Shown: positions 18,825 to 28,900, counted from the first letter of the stretch. The stretch: DNA of 64,000 nucleotides from Luteithermobacter gelatinilyticus (GCF_005849285.1 NZ_CP040517.1:936501-1000500); one strand, 5' to 3'. The notes: generated by a model from the letters alone, not told the origin. Numbers and translations are program-made.

Positions 18825-18890
18825 CTGCAACAAAAAAGATTTCAACTGCAATAAAAAAGATTTCCCACCTTTGCAACAAAAAGGCTGATT
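18825..18890 (+). repeat. Three imperfect AT-rich direct repeats near tRNA-Thr
   Basis: CTGCAACAAAAAAGATT at 18825, CTGCAATAAAAAAGATT at 18846 and TTGCAACAAAAAGGCTGATT at 18871 are spaced 21 and 25 bp apart. They lie about 70-130 bp from the 3' end of tRNA-Thr. They could be integrase arm-binding sites of an attachment region, which is inference. The rest of 18714-18958 contains no gene I can support. Confidence 0.45.
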
Positions 18891-18958
18891 TTGCTACCCC
18901 AAATGTTACCCCGGAAGAAAAGGGGATTGGCTGATATGTGCTAACTTATTGAGAAGTA

Positions 18959-19034
18959 TGGTGCCCCCACACGGACTCGAACCGCGGACCTACTGATTAC
19001 AAATCAGTTGCTCTACCAACTGAGCTATAGGGGC
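18959..19034 (-). tRNA. tRNA-Thr (UGU)
   Basis: The minus strand folds into a cloverleaf: acceptor GCCCCTA pairing with TGGGGGC, a D arm AGCTCAGTTGGTAGAGC, an anticodon loop TTTGTAA giving UGU, and T arm GGTTCGAGTCC. CCA is encoded (18959-18961). Its 3' end faces the phage/IS debris, as expected for a tRNA used as an integration site. Confidence 0.95.
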
Positions 19035-19204
19035 CTCCATAGGCGGAATTAGGCGCAACCTAGTGCGCCTTGGCGGTAAAATCAAGTCCAAAAATCAGCG
19101 CAAGCGTATTTTCACTAAAGTGCGGTCTCAGAGCCCCTGAGCGCCTTATCCCCCGGAGGTTTCTTGAGGCATCTTGAGGCATCTTGAGGTTTGTTGACGT
19201 TTCC

Positions 19205-20098
19205 CTACCGGGAGCGACGGGAAAATTCATAGAGCGCGATGGCGGCGGCGTTGGAGACGTTCAGGCTGTCAACCCGCGGATTGATCGGCAGTTTGATCAA
19301 GGCATCGCAATGGTCCCGCGTGCCTTTGCGCAACCCCCGACCTTCGGCCCCGAGGACAAGCGCAATCGTGGTTCCGAAATCGGCAGCCTCCGCCAAAAGT
19401 TTCGCGCTTCCGTCCAGGCCCAGCCGCCAGTAGCCCATGTCCGCCAGCTGCTCCAATGCCCGGGCGAGATTGGTGACCCGGACCCAGGGAACAAGTTCCA
19501 GGCCCCCCGAGGCCGCTTTGGCCAGCGCGCCGGATTCCGGGGGGGCATGGCGGTCGGGGGTGATAAGGGCCCTTGCGCCGAACGCGGCGGCGGAGCGGAT
19601 AATGGCGCCCACATTATGCGGATCTGTCACCTGATCCAGGACCAGAACCAGATTCTGCTCAGCGGCGAGGGGGGCACAGCTGTCTTCCAGATGGCGCCGG
19701 GGCAGGGGGGCGCAATTGAGCGCAATGCCCTGATGGGGGCTGTCCGGCGGGACCACGCGTCCCAGCTCATCAGGATCCACAATCTCCAGAGACAAATTCT
19801 CCGGCAGATTCGGCAGCTCCGCCAGCTGATCCATATACAGGGTGGATTGCGTGCGGCTGATCAGCAGGCGTTTTTTTTGCCGTTCCGGATTGTTAAGGGC
19901 GGCAAAGGTGGCATGCCGACCATACAGCCACAGTCCGCCGGCCCGGTCGGGGACGGTATTCTGACCGGGATGCAGGGCAGTGCCAGCTTGGGCGGAGTTG
20001 CGTTTTGCGGTTCTTGGTCCCGGTGTTGCCGACCCCTTTCGGCCGGTGGCGTGCGGCGCCTTCTTTGCGGACGGTGTGGCTTTGTTTTTTCTTTTCAT
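19205..20098 (-). CDS. rlmB: 23S rRNA (guanosine-2'-O-)-methyltransferase RlmB/TrmH family
   Basis: 297 residues. After a basic, Ala/Lys-rich N-terminal extension of about 50 residues comes the substrate-binding domain (LWLYGRHATFAALNNPERQK) and the SPOUT knotted catalytic domain with its three motifs: LDQVTDPHNVGAIIRSAAAF, LVLGAEGRGLR and INPRVDSLNVSNAAAIALYE. RlmB transfers a methyl group from SAM to the ribose of G2251 in the 23S P loop. The family also contains tRNA methylases, so the exact nucleotide is inferred from overall resemblance. It is divergent from the tRNA-Tyr operon; the 19035-19204 gap behind it shows no gene. Confidence 0.9.
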   Translation of the reverse strand: MKRKNKATPSAKKAPHATGRKGSATPGPRTAKRNSAQAGTALHPGQNTVPDRAGGLWLYGRHATFAALNNPERQKKRLLISRTQSTLYMDQLAELPNLPENLSLEIVDPDELGRVVPPDSPHQGIALNCAPLPRRHLEDSCAPLAAEQNLVLVLDQVTDPHNVGAIIRSAAAFGARALITPDRHAPPESGALAKAASGGLELVPWVRVTNLARALEQLADMGYWRLGLDGSAKLLAEAADFGTTIALVLGAEGRGLRKGTRDHCDALIKLPINPRVDSLNVSNAAAIALYEFSRRSR

Positions 20099-20220
20099 TT
20101 CCTAGCTATAAGACAGGATGATGAGCGAGGCAATAACTTTGATAAATCATCAGTTTTTGATAAAATAACGCGAAAAGCGGGGGCAAGGCATTTTTTATTC
20201 AAAAATCTTGCAAAATACCG

Positions 20221-20249
20221 TTGACATCGCGTGAGAAATGTCCATATTG
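20221..20249 (+). promoter_or_regulatory. Promoter of the tRNA-Tyr/tRNA-Gly/tuf1 operon
   Basis: TTGACA at 20221-20226 with a -10-like CATATT/ATATTG 16-17 bp farther on (20243-20249), about 45 bp before tRNA-Tyr. No closer promoter is evident before tuf1, so the tRNAs and tuf1 are probably co-transcribed, as in the classical tRNA-tufB arrangement. Confidence 0.65.
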
Positions 20250-20291
20250 CGGCTTCACAGCTGCCCATTTATGGGAAGCTAATCCACCCAT

Positions 20292-20376
20292 GGAGGGGTG
20301 GCTGAGCGGTCAAAAGCAGCGGACTGTAAATCCGCCGGGTTTCCCTACGCAGGTTCGAATCCTGCCCCCTCCACCA
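20292..20376 (+). tRNA. tRNA-Tyr (GUA)
   Basis: Acceptor GGAGGGG pairs with CCCCTCC, the anticodon stem-loop carries GTA in GGACTGTAAATCC, and a long variable arm typical of tRNA-Tyr is present. T arm AGGTTCGAATCCT and encoded CCA complete it (85 nt). Confidence 0.95.
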
Positions 20377-20430
20377 TTCCCCTGTTTTGTGTAAGAGTTG
20401 AAGAAGGGGGGCGGGTGGCAGAAATCTTGA

Positions 20431-20504
20431 GCGGGTGTAGCTTAATGGTAAAGCCCCAGCCTTCCAAGCTGGTTACGTGGGTTCGATTCCCATCACCCGC
20501 TCCA
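20431..20504 (+). tRNA. tRNA-Gly (UCC)
   Basis: Acceptor GCGGGTG pairs with CACCCGC; the anticodon loop CTTCCAA gives UCC; the T arm is GGGTTCGATTCCC and CCA is encoded. It sits between tRNA-Tyr and tuf1. Confidence 0.95.
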
Positions 20505-20656
20505 ATTTTCTTATCTGCGGGGATAGGATAAGAAGAGGTGAGCATCACTGTACGCAGTGTCTTGATGTGGTGAATGCGGCATATCGCCCATTTACTGACT
20601 TGAATTGAAATGGCTTCGCCGTGACGGCGGGGCGCTAGATTTAGGTGGTAACGAAG

Positions 20657-21847
20657 ATGGCAAAAGAGAAGTTTGAACGTACGAAGCCGCATTGTAACAT
20701 TGGGACAATCGGCCATGTTGACCATGGGAAGACGACGCTGACGGCGGCGATTACGAAGGTTTTGGCCGAGCAGGGCGGCGCGGAATTTACGGATTACGCG
20801 AACATTGACAAGGCGCCAGAGGAGCGCGAGCGCGGGATCACGATTTCGACGGCTCATGTTGAGTATGAGACGGAGAAGCGGCACTATGCGCATGTGGACT
20901 GCCCTGGTCACGCGGACTATGTGAAGAACATGATCACGGGTGCGGCGCAGATGGATGGTGCGATATTGGTTGTGAATGCGGCGGACGGTCCGATGCCGCA
21001 GACCCGCGAGCACATTCTTTTGGCGCGCCAGGTTGGGGTTCCGGCGTTGGTTGTTTTCCTGAACAAGGTTGATCAGGTTGACGACGAGGAGCTTCTGGAG
21101 CTTGTGGAGATGGAGGTTCGGGAGCTGTTGAGCGAATATGATTTCCCGGGGGATGATATTCCGATCATTGCGGGGTCAGCGCTGGCGGCTCTTGAGGGTC
21201 GTGATGACGCGATTGGCAAGGAGAAGATCCTTGAGCTGATGAAGGCGGTTGACGAGTATATTCCGCAGCCGGAGCGTCCGAAGGATCAGCCGTTCCTGAT
21301 GCCGATTGAAGATGTGTTCTCCATTTCCGGTCGCGGGACTGTGGTGACGGGCCGCGTGGAGCGTGGGGTGATCAAGGTTGGTGAAGAAGTTGAGATTGTG
21401 GGCATTCGCGAGACCCAGAAGACGACGGTGACGGGTGTTGAGATGTTCCGCAAGCTTCTGGACAGCGGGGAAGCTGGGGACAATATCGGGGCTCTGTTGC
21501 GCGGGATTGGCCGTGATGAGGTGGAGCGCGGTCAGGTTCTGGCGCATGTGGGCACGATTACGCCGCACACCAAGTTTACCGCTGAGGCCTATATTCTGAC
21601 CAAGGAAGAGGGCGGTCGTCATACGCCGTTCTTTAGCAATTATCGTCCGCAGTTTTATTTCCGGACCACGGATGTGACCGGGGTGGTGAGCCTGCAGGAA
21701 GGCACCGAGATGGTGATGCCGGGCGATAATGTGACCATTGATGTGGAGCTGATTGCCCCGATCGCCATGGATGAAGGTCTGCGTTTCGCCATCCGCGAAG
21801 GCGGCCGCACCGTCGGCGCCGGCGTCGTCTCCAAAATTATCGAATAA
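20657..21847 (+). CDS. tuf: Elongation factor Tu, copy 1
   Basis: 396 residues from ATG 20657 ([14 protein letters not shown]); the upstream in-frame GTG at 20645 is not needed. GTPase motifs are GHVDHGKTT (P loop), DCPGHADY (G3) and NKVD (G4), followed by domains 2 and 3. EF-Tu carries aminoacyl-tRNA to the ribosome. The gene appears base-for-base identical to the copy at 37686, from about nine bases before the ATG through the stop, with unrelated flanks, so gene conversion keeps the copies alike. Thr and Ala codons are mostly ACG/GCG in the first ~900 bases and shift toward ACC/GCC afterwards. It lies in the tRNA-tuf-tRNA-secE-nusG unit. Confidence 0.98.
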   Translation: MAKEKFERTKPHCNIGTIGHVDHGKTTLTAAITKVLAEQGGAEFTDYANIDKAPEERERGITISTAHVEYETEKRHYAHVDCPGHADYVKNMITGAAQMDGAILVVNAADGPMPQTREHILLARQVGVPALVVFLNKVDQVDDEELLELVEMEVRELLSEYDFPGDDIPIIAGSALAALEGRDDAIGKEKILELMKAVDEYIPQPERPKDQPFLMPIEDVFSISGRGTVVTGRVERGVIKVGEEVEIVGIRETQKTTVTGVEMFRKLLDSGEAGDNIGALLRGIGRDEVERGQVLAHVGTITPHTKFTAEAYILTKEEGGRHTPFFSNYRPQFYFRTTDVTGVVSLQEGTEMVMPGDNVTIDVELIAPIAMDEGLRFAIREGGRTVGAGVVSKIIE

Positions 21848-21870
21848 TTTCGGTAACGCCGATAAAAGCA

Positions 21871-21892
21871 CGGGGCGGAATTTTCCGCCCCG
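21871..21892 (+). terminator. Perfect GC-rich hairpin after tuf1
   Basis: CGGGGCGGAA (21871-21880) and its exact complement (21883-21892) are separated by two bases. There is no T run, so it may be a weak terminator, processing site or mRNA-stabilising stem between tuf1 and tRNA-Trp. Confidence 0.5.
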
Positions 21893-21992
21893 CTTGCGTT
21901 CCGGCCAAGGGGTCGGAGAATTTTTTTGAAAGTGGCATCATTTTCGCGTTGAACTTGAGATGATGCCGCTTTATAACGTGCCCACGAACTGG

Positions 21993-22068
21993 AGGAGTGT
22001 AGCTCAGTTGGTAGAGCACCGGTCTCCAAAACCGGGTGCCGGGGGTTCGAGTCCCTCCACTCCTGCCA
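21993..22068 (+). tRNA. tRNA-Trp (CCA)
   Basis: Acceptor AGGAGTG pairs with CACTCCT, the anticodon loop TCTCCAAA gives CCA, T arm GGGGTTCGAGTCCC, and CCA is encoded. tRNA-Trp directly before secE-nusG is a common bacterial arrangement. Confidence 0.95.
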
Positions 22069-22165
22069 TTTCGTGATGTCCAATCCCGGCTTTGTGGTGA
22101 TGTGTCGCCTGGATTTTCGGGATTTGACGAAGGGGGTATACCCAAACAAACGGATTATTGAAAAA

Positions 22166-22363
22166 ATGGCAAAAACCAGCCCTGCAGAATTTGTCCGGCA
22201 AGTCCGGCAGGAAGTGTCCAAGGTAACCTGGCCGACCCGCAAGGAAACCATGGTGACCACGGTTATGGTGTTTATCATGGCGGCATTTATGGCTCTTTTT
22301 TTCCTGCTTGTTGACCAGGGGCTGTCTTATATCGTTTCGCTTATCCTGGGGCTTGGAGGTTGA
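22166..22363 (+). CDS. secE: Preprotein translocase subunit SecE
   Basis: 65 residues from ATG 22166, the short alphaproteobacterial form with one membrane helix. It starts [20 protein letters not shown], followed by the conserved amphipathic motif TWPTRKET and a hydrophobic helix (about 30-60). The in-frame extension up to 22073 runs back toward tRNA-Trp and is rejected. SecE clamps SecY in the SecYEG channel. The nusG ATG follows three bases after the stop. Confidence 0.93.
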   Translation: MAKTSPAEFVRQVRQEVSKVTWPTRKETMVTTVMVFIMAAFMALFFLLVDQGLSYIVSLILGLGG

Positions 22364-22365
22364 TC

Positions 22366-22902
22366 ATGGCGTCACGTGCACGGTGGTATATCATTCAGGC
22401 ATATTCCGGTTTCGAGAAAAAGGTGGCGCAGAGCATCAAGGATCAGGCGGCTCAGCACGGCTTGGAATCCCTTGTTGAAGAAGTGATTGTGCCCACGGAG
22501 GAAGTGGTGGAGGTCAAGCGCGGCCAGAAAGTGACCTCCGAGCGTAAATTCTTTCCTGGCTATGTGTTGGCCAAGATGATCATGAATGACCAGACCTATC
22601 ACCTGGTGAAAAACACGCCGAAAGTTTCCGGTTTTCTGGGGGCTGGCGGCAAACCGACGCCGATTACGGATAAAGAGGCCGAGCGGATTCTGCATCAGGT
22701 TGTTGAAGGGGTCGAACGGCCTCGCGCCAAAGTCTCCTATGAGGTTGGCGAAGAGGTTAAGGTGACCGACGGACCATTTACCTCCTTTACCGGTATTGTG
22801 GAAGAGGTGGATGGCGAGCGTTCCCGGCTTAAGGTTTCCGTGTCCATTTTTGGACGGGCTACGCCGGTGGAGTTGGAATTCAGCCAGGTGGAAAAAGCTT
22901 AA
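22366..22902 (+). CDS. nusG: Transcription termination/antitermination factor NusG
   Basis: 178 residues from ATG 22366; GGAGG six bases upstream supports it over the TTG at 22360. The NGN domain begins [19 protein letters not shown] and includes [10 protein letters not shown]; the C-terminal KOW domain reads [20 protein letters not shown]. NusG binds RNA polymerase across the clamp and links it to Rho or S10. The secE-nusG pair is standard. Confidence 0.97.
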   Translation: MASRARWYIIQAYSGFEKKVAQSIKDQAAQHGLESLVEEVIVPTEEVVEVKRGQKVTSERKFFPGYVLAKMIMNDQTYHLVKNTPKVSGFLGAGGKPTPITDKEAERILHQVVEGVERPRAKVSYEVGEEVKVTDGPFTSFTGIVEEVDGERSRLKVSVSIFGRATPVELEFSQVEKA

Positions 22903-23147
22903 CGCGGAAGGTGGGAGTCACGCCGCGCAAGTTCTGTGAAAAGGGCTGGCGTTTTGATCAAAGGGCTGCTATAAGCCTGCCTTTCACGAGTCGCGCCGTT
23001 GATGGCGTGAGACTCAGCCCTTGGGAGCCGGGGCGGGTTTTTACCTAAAGGTTCCCAGATGGTGTGGGAGGTCCGCCATGACTGCACCACGCCCCCTTTC
23101 GGCGGCCCTCTGGGGTCAGGTTTTATTGATTTGTCAAAGGGAAGAAA
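22903..23147 (+). promoter_or_regulatory. Leader/promoter region of rplK-rplA
   Basis: 245 bp without a gene. It contains a TATAAG (-10-like, about 22970), and complementary CCGCC/GGCGG segments near 23073 and 23099 that could form a leader structure before the AGGGAAG ribosome site of rplK. L1 is known to autoregulate the L11 operon in other bacteria; a specific L1 site is not proven here. Confidence 0.4.
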
Positions 23148-23576
23148 ATGGCAAAGAAAATTGATGGATATATCAAGTTGCAGGTCCCCGCGGGGGCTGC
23201 AAATCCGTCGCCGCCAATTGGTCCGGCTCTGGGTCAGCGCGGCGTGAATATCATGGAATTCTGTAAGGCGTTTAATGCCGCCACGCAGGATATGGAAAAG
23301 AATATGCCCATTCCGACCATTATCACTGTGTATGCGGATAAAAGCTTTACTTTTGTCACGAAATCTCCGCCGGCATCTTTCTTGCTTAAGAAGGCGGTGA
23401 ATTTGAAGAGCGGCAGCAAAACCCCGGGGCGCGAGACGATTGCGACCATCTCCGCCGACAAGATTCGTGAGATTGCCGAAATGAAGATGAAGGACCTGAA
23501 TGCCAACTCTCTTGAGGCGGCGATGGAAATCATCAAAGGCTCTGCCCGTTCAATGGGCCTGAAAGTGGAGGGGTAA
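23148..23576 (+). CDS. rplK: 50S ribosomal protein L11
   Basis: 142 residues, normal length. The N-terminal domain has the conserved [20 protein letters not shown] and [18 protein letters not shown]; the C-terminal RNA-binding domain ends [16 protein letters not shown]11 binds the 23S GTPase centre with L10/L12 and is the target site region of thiopeptides. It precedes rplA by four bases. Confidence 0.98.
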   Translation: MAKKIDGYIKLQVPAGAANPSPPIGPALGQRGVNIMEFCKAFNAATQDMEKNMPIPTIITVYADKSFTFVTKSPPASFLLKKAVNLKSGSKTPGRETIATISADKIREIAEMKMKDLNANSLEAAMEIIKGSARSMGLKVEG

Positions 23577-23580
23577 GACC

Positions 23581-24279
23581 ATGGCTCGTGTCAGTAAACG
23601 TGTGAAAGCGATGCGCGAGGGCCTGAACCCGAACGCGATGCTGCCCATTGAAGAAGCGATCAAGACGATCAAGGAAAGGGCTTCTGCGAAATTTGACGAA
23701 ACCGTAGAGATGGCCGTTGCGCTGGGCGTTGATCCGCGTCATGCCGATCAGATGGTGCGCGGCGTTGTTTCTCTGCCCAATGGCACCGGGAAGACCGTGC
23801 GGGTGGCGGTGTTTGCCCGTGGCGATAAAGCCGAGGAAGCCAAGGCGGCAGGGGCCGATATTGTAGGCGCCGAAGACCTGATGGAGGCTGTGCAGAAAGG
23901 CGAGATCAACTTTGACCGCTGCATTGCGACTCCGGATATGATGGCGATTGTTGGTCGTTTGGGGAAAGTGCTGGGCCCGCGGGGGCTGATGCCGAACCCG
24001 AAACTGGGGACTGTAACCCAGGATGTGGCCGGCGCCGTCAAGGCGGCCAAAGGCGGTCAGGTTGAGTTTCGTGTGGAAAAAGCCGGGATTGTCCATGCCG
24101 GCGTCGGTAAGGTCAGTTTCAGCGAAGAGGCCCTTGTGGAAAACGCGAAAACCCTGATTGATGCTTTGTTGAAAGCCAAGCCGGCCGGAGCCAAGGGAGC
24201 GTATATGAAACGTATCTCTGTCAGCTCCACCATGGGGCCGGGTGTGAAGGTGGATGTGGCTTCCGTTGCGGGAGCCTGA
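23581..24279 (+). CDS. rplA: 50S ribosomal protein L1
   Basis: 232 residues. Starts [16 protein letters not shown] and contains the family signature [16 protein letters not shown]1 forms the mobile stalk next to the E site and in other bacteria represses its own L11-L1 mRNA. A hairpin follows after 22 bp. Confidence 0.98.
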   Translation: MARVSKRVKAMREGLNPNAMLPIEEAIKTIKERASAKFDETVEMAVALGVDPRHADQMVRGVVSLPNGTGKTVRVAVFARGDKAEEAKAAGADIVGAEDLMEAVQKGEINFDRCIATPDMMAIVGRLGKVLGPRGLMPNPKLGTVTQDVAGAVKAAKGGQVEFRVEKAGIVHAGVGKVSFSEEALVENAKTLIDALLKAKPAGAKGAYMKRISVSSTMGPGVKVDVASVAGA

Positions 24280-24301
24280 TGTCGCCGCAAATAGAATTTT
24301 T

Positions 24302-24332
24302 GGCCTTTTCCCGCATGTTGCGGGAAGGGGCC
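24302..24332 (+). terminator. Hairpin after rplKA
   Basis: GGCC plus TTTTCCCGC pairs with GCGGGAAGG plus GGCC around an ATGTT loop. The T run is absent, so termination may be partial; it marks the boundary between rplKA and the rplJL leader. Confidence 0.5.
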
Positions 24333-24339
24333 GATAAAA

Positions 24340-24661
24340 GAATTCCGTTGGGCTAGCCTGACGGAAACGCAAGGCTCCTGAAAGCAAGCAGCTTTGATGT
24401 ACAGAGTAAGGTGTTTGTGGATCGGGAGCCGCCTGTCCGAAACTGCAGGTGTCCGGAAGTCGCGAGATGAAAGGGCCTAAATGGTGAAACAGCCTGCAAT
24501 AGATGGGGATGTGCTGCCTGGTCGGTGCAGTTTCCGTTTTCCCTTTCCTTTTGGGGTAAAGGGAGAGATGACAGGTGTAAAACGATATGACGGGCACTCC
24601 GTCATATCATGGCTCAACCGGCAAGGGTGTATACTCTTGCGTAACTGAATCGGAGACGAGA
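24340..24661 (+). promoter_or_regulatory. Long structured 5' leader of rplJ-rplL (L10 leader candidate)
   Basis: About 320 bp lack a gene but hold several self-complementary parts, including a perfect 9-bp stem with 5-nt loop at 24585-24607, ending 54 bases before the rplJ start. In many bacteria the L10-L12 complex binds such a leader and represses rplJL translation. Position and length support that role; I have not matched a specific consensus. Confidence 0.55.
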
Positions 24662-25171
24662 ATGGATCGAGCCCAAAAGAAGGAATCTGTTGCCTTCTTG
24701 AAGGACGTCTTCAGTAGCTCGGCTTCCGTTGTGGTGGTCCGCAACGGCGGTTTGAGTGTGGCTGAGATGACGGACCTGCGGAACCAGATGCGTGAAGCAG
24801 GCGCCAGTATCAAAGTGGCTAAGAACCGTCTTGCCCGTCTTGCTCTTGAAGGTTCCGAAATTGAGTCAATCGGAGAATATCTGACCGGTCCAACCGCCCT
24901 TGGGTTTTCCGAGGATCCGGTGGCGCCGGCCAAGATTTTGGTCCAGTTCGCCAAGAAAAACGACAAGCTCGAAATTCTTGGTGGTGCTATGGGAACGACC
25001 TCTCTTGACGTGAATGGCGTGAAGGCGTTGGCAGAACTGCCGTCCCTTGACGAACTGCGCGGAAAGATTGTTGGTCTGTTGCAGGCGCCGGCCGGCAAGC
25101 TGGCTTCTGTCACCCAGGCTCCGGCCGCTCAATTGGCTCGTGTTTTCGGGGCTTATGGTTCACAGGGATAA
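24662..25171 (+). CDS. rplJ: 50S ribosomal protein L10
   Basis: 169 residues from ATG 24662 (MDRAQKKESVAFLKDVF), preceded by GGAGACGAGA. An upstream in-frame start at 24587 would fall inside the leader hairpin and is rejected. L10 anchors the L7/L12 dimers on the 23S stalk base through its C-terminal helix (ASVTQAPAAQLARVFGAYG). rplL follows after 66 bp. Confidence 0.97.
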   Translation: MDRAQKKESVAFLKDVFSSSASVVVVRNGGLSVAEMTDLRNQMREAGASIKVAKNRLARLALEGSEIESIGEYLTGPTALGFSEDPVAPAKILVQFAKKNDKLEILGGAMGTTSLDVNGVKALAELPSLDELRGKIVGLLQAPAGKLASVTQAPAAQLARVFGAYGSQG

Positions 25172-25237
25172 GTGAACCGGGCAACGTGCACTGGTTTTTA
25201 GGTTTTGTACGAATTTATATTTTTAAGGAAATGAACA

Positions 25238-25615
25238 ATGGCTGATCTTGAAAAGCTTGTTGAAGAACTCTCAACCCTGACCGTTCTGGAAGCCGCAGAA
25301 CTGTCTAAAATGCTCGAAGAAAAATGGGGCGTGTCTGCTGCGGCGCCTGTCGCTGTTGCGGCTGCTGGTGCGCCGGCTGCTGGCGGTGAAGCGGCTGCCG
25401 AGAAAGACGAATTTGATGTTGTTCTGGCGGCTGCCGGCGACAAGAAAATCAACGTCATTAAGGAAGTCCGTGCCATCACCGGTCTTGGCCTGAAAGAAGC
25501 CAAGGACCTGGTTGAAGGGGCGCCGAAGACCCTGAAGGAAGCTGTGGCCAAAGCTGAGGCTGAGGAAATCAAAGCCAAGCTTGAAGCCGCTGGCGCAACG
25601 GTCGAGCTGAAATAA
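25238..25615 (+). CDS. rplL: 50S ribosomal protein L7/L12
   Basis: 125 residues. N-terminal dimer domain ([20 protein letters not shown]), Ala-rich hinge around residues 37-55, and the factor-binding C-terminal domain ([20 protein letters not shown]). The multicopy stalk protein recruits EF-Tu and EF-G. A terminator-like hairpin lies 16 bp downstream. Confidence 0.98.
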   Translation: MADLEKLVEELSTLTVLEAAELSKMLEEKWGVSAAAPVAVAAAGAPAAGGEAAAEKDEFDVVLAAAGDKKINVIKEVRAITGLGLKEAKDLVEGAPKTLKEAVAKAEAEEIKAKLEAAGATVELK

Positions 25616-25631
25616 GCTTAATTATCCGGGT

Positions 25632-25661
25632 GGCTGGCCTCAGGGGAGGCCGGCCGCTTTT
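25632..25661 (+). terminator. Terminator/attenuator between rplL and rpoB
   Basis: GGCTGGCCTC pairs with GAGGCCGGCC around a short loop, followed by TTTT. A partial terminator between rplL and rpoB is known in enterobacteria and sets lower rpoBC expression; the same logic is inferred. The remaining 25662-25904 holds no gene. Confidence 0.65.
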
Positions 25662-25904
25662 CCTCTGAATGAAGGGGAGGATGCTGTCAGGCCGCTTTTG
25701 ATTTTGGCAATTCTGGTGAAAAAACAATATATTGCCGTTGAAATTGATAAAAAATTAGTTCATTTTTAGACTGCCGTTTTCAGATTTTCAATCTGAAGCG
25801 GTTTCTGGCGTCTTGATGGTGGTGGTTTCAATTGACCTCAAAAAAAGCTGTTTCCGGTGACTGTTTGGGGCAATTTTCTTTAAATACTGTGGCGAGGATT
25901 GAGC

Positions 25905-28900
25905 ATGGCGACTTCCTATTCCAGTCGTAAAAAAGTTCGCAAGAATTTCGGTCGTATTCAAGAAGTAACGGAAATGCCGAACCTGATCAAGGTTCAGGTC
26001 AGTTCTTATGACCAGTTTCTGCAGGCGGACGTTCCCCCTGAAGAACGGGTCAATGATGGCCTGCAGGGTGTTTTTAAATCCGTCTTTCCGATTACGGATT
26101 TTGCCGAAACGGCTTCCCTGGAATTTGTGTCATACGACCTGGAAGCGCCGAAATATGATGTGGAGGAATGCCAGCAGCGGGACATGACCTATGCCGCGCC
26201 GCTGCGCGTGACGCTGCGCCTTATTGTTTTTGAGGTGGATGAGGAAACCGGCGCCCGTTCTGTTCTCGATATTAAGGAGCAGGACGTCTATATGGGCGAT
26301 CTGCCGCTGATGACCGACAATGGTACGTTTATCATCAATGGTACCGAACGTGTGATCGTGAGCCAGATGCACCGCTCACCGGGTGTGTTTTTCGATCATG
26401 ACAAGGGGAAAACCCATTCTTCGGGCAAGTTTCTGTTCGCCGCCCGGGTCATCCCCTATCGCGGGTCCTGGCTGGATTTTGAGTTTGACGCTAAGGACAT
26501 CGTGCATGTGCGCATTGACCGTCGCCGCAAGATGCCGGTGACGACGCTGTTGTATGCGCTGGGCATGTCGTCCGAGGATATTCTGAATTATTTCTATAAC
26601 GTGGCCAGCTACAAACGCCACAAGGACGGCTGGGTTATTCCCTTTGACGCTGAAAAATGGCGGGGCAGCAAGCCCAATTTCGACCTGATTAATGCAGACA
26701 ATGGCGAAGTGGTGGCCGAAGCCGGCAAGAAAATCACCCCGCGTCTGGCCAAAAAGCTGGAAAATGCAGGGGTGACATCGCTGCTGCTGCCAAAAGAAGA
26801 ACTGGTGGGCCGGTTTGCTGCCGAAGACATGGTCAATGGCAAAACCGGTGAGATTTATATCGAGGCCGGCGAAGAGATCACAGAAGATCATCTGCAGGTG
26901 TTCGAGGATGCCGGTTATGATGTGATCAATACGCTGGACATCGATCATGTTAATGTGGGGCCCTATATCCGCAACACCCTGATGGGGGACAAATGCGAAA
27001 ACGAGGAAATGGCGCTGGCGGAAATTTACCGTGTTATGCGGCCGGGTGAGCCGCCAACCCGGGAGACCGCCGATGCCCTGTTCCACGGTCTGTTCTTTGA
27101 TCAGGAACGTTATGACCTGTCTGCCGTCGGGCGCGTAAAAATGAATATGCGTCTAGGGCTGGATGTGGAAGACAGTGTTCGGGTGCTGCGCAAGGACGAC
27201 ATTCTGGCTGTGGTCAAGACCCTGGTGGAGCTGAAGGACGGCAAGGGCACGGTGGATGATATTGACCATCTGGGCAACCGTCGGGTGCGTTCTGTGGGCG
27301 AACTGATGGAAAATCAGTACCGCATCGGCCTGTTGCGCATGGAGCGCGCGATCCGGGAGCGCATGAGCAGCATTGATATTGATACTGTGATGCCGCATGA
27401 TCTGGTGAATGCCAAGCCGGCCGTGGCCGCCGTGCGGGAATTCTTCGGGTCTTCACAGCTCAGCCAGTTCATGGACCAGACCAACCCGTTGAGCGAGATT
27501 ACCCACAAGCGCCGTCTGTCGGCGCTGGGTCCGGGCGGCCTGACCCGTGAGCGGGCCGGCTTTGAAGTGCGTGACGTTCATACCACTCATTATGGCCGGA
27601 TTTGCCCGATTGAAACGCCGGAGGGGCCAAACATTGGTCTGATCAACTCCCTGGCAACTTTTGCCAAGGTGAATAAATACGGCTTCATCGAAACCCCTTA
27701 CCGCAAGGTTGTCGACGGCAAGGTGACATCCGAGGTGATTTATCTTACGGCCATGGAAGAGGAAAAATACACCGTGGCTCAGGCCAACACGCCATTGAAT
27801 GAAGATGGCACCTTTGTGCCTGAACTGGTGGATTGTCGCGAGGCGGGGGAACACCACCTGAAACAGCCGCAGGATATTGATCTGATGGACGTGTCGCCGA
27901 AACAGGTGGTGTCTGTGGCGGCAGCGCTCATTCCTTTCCTGGAAAACGACGACGCCAACCGCGCCCTCATGGGATCGAACATGCAGCGCCAGGCCGTGCC
28001 GCTTGTGAAGGCGGAATCCCCCTTTGTGGGCACTGGCATGGAACGGGTTGTGGCCCGGGATTCCGGCGCCGCTGTTGTGGCCGAACGGGCCGGGATCGTG
28101 GACCAGGTGGATGCCACCCGTGTCGTGATCCGGGTGACCGAGGAAGTGGAACCGGGAGCGTCCGGTGTGGATATTTATACGCTGCGCAAGTTCCAGCGCT
28201 CAAACCAGAACACCTGCATCAATCAGCGTCCGCTGGTGAAAGTAGGGGATGCGGTCAAGCGTGGCGACGTGCTGGCCGACGGGCCGTCCACGGATATGGG
28301 CGAGCTGGCCTTGGGTCGGAATGTGCTGGTGGCCTTTATGCCCTGGAACGGGTATAACTTTGAGGACTCTATCCTGATTTCCGAACGTATCGTGAAAGAT
28401 GACGTCTTTACGTCCATTCATATCGAGGAATTCGAGGTGATGGCCCGGGATACCAAGCTGGGGCCGGAGGAAATCACTCGCGATATTCCCAATGTGGGCG
28501 AGGAAGGTCTGCGCAATCTGGATGAGGCCGGCATAGTCTATATTGGCGCCGAAGTGCATCCCGGAGACATCATGGTCGGCAAGATCACGCCCAAGGGCGA
28601 AAGCCCGATGACGCCGGAAGAAAAACTGTTGCGGGCGATTTTTGGTGAGAAGGCCGCTGATGTGCGGGATACTTCCCTGCGCCTGCCGCCAGGGGTTGCC
28701 GGAACCGTGGTTGAGGTCCGGGTGTTCAACCGTCACGGCGTGGACAAGGACGAACGTGCCATTGCCATCGAGCGGGAAGAAATCGAACGTCTCAGCAAAG
28801 ACCGCGAAGACGAGCAGAGCATTCTGGACCGCAATATTTACGCCCGCTTGAAACCGATGCTGCTGGGGCATGTGATCACCAGCGGTCCCAAGGAAGTGAA

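Noticed and set aside
18826-18890. CRISPR-like array
   Set aside because: Only three imperfect short repeats with spacers of a few bases and no cas genes.
20345-21013. Reverse-strand frames over both tuf genes with the same protein sequence
   Set aside because: They are antisense shadows of identical tuf genes; the first also runs across tRNA-Tyr and tRNA-Gly.
27430-27540. Possible rifampicin-resistance change in rpoB
   Set aside because: The pocket residues corresponding to E. coli D516, H526 and S531 are the normal ones.
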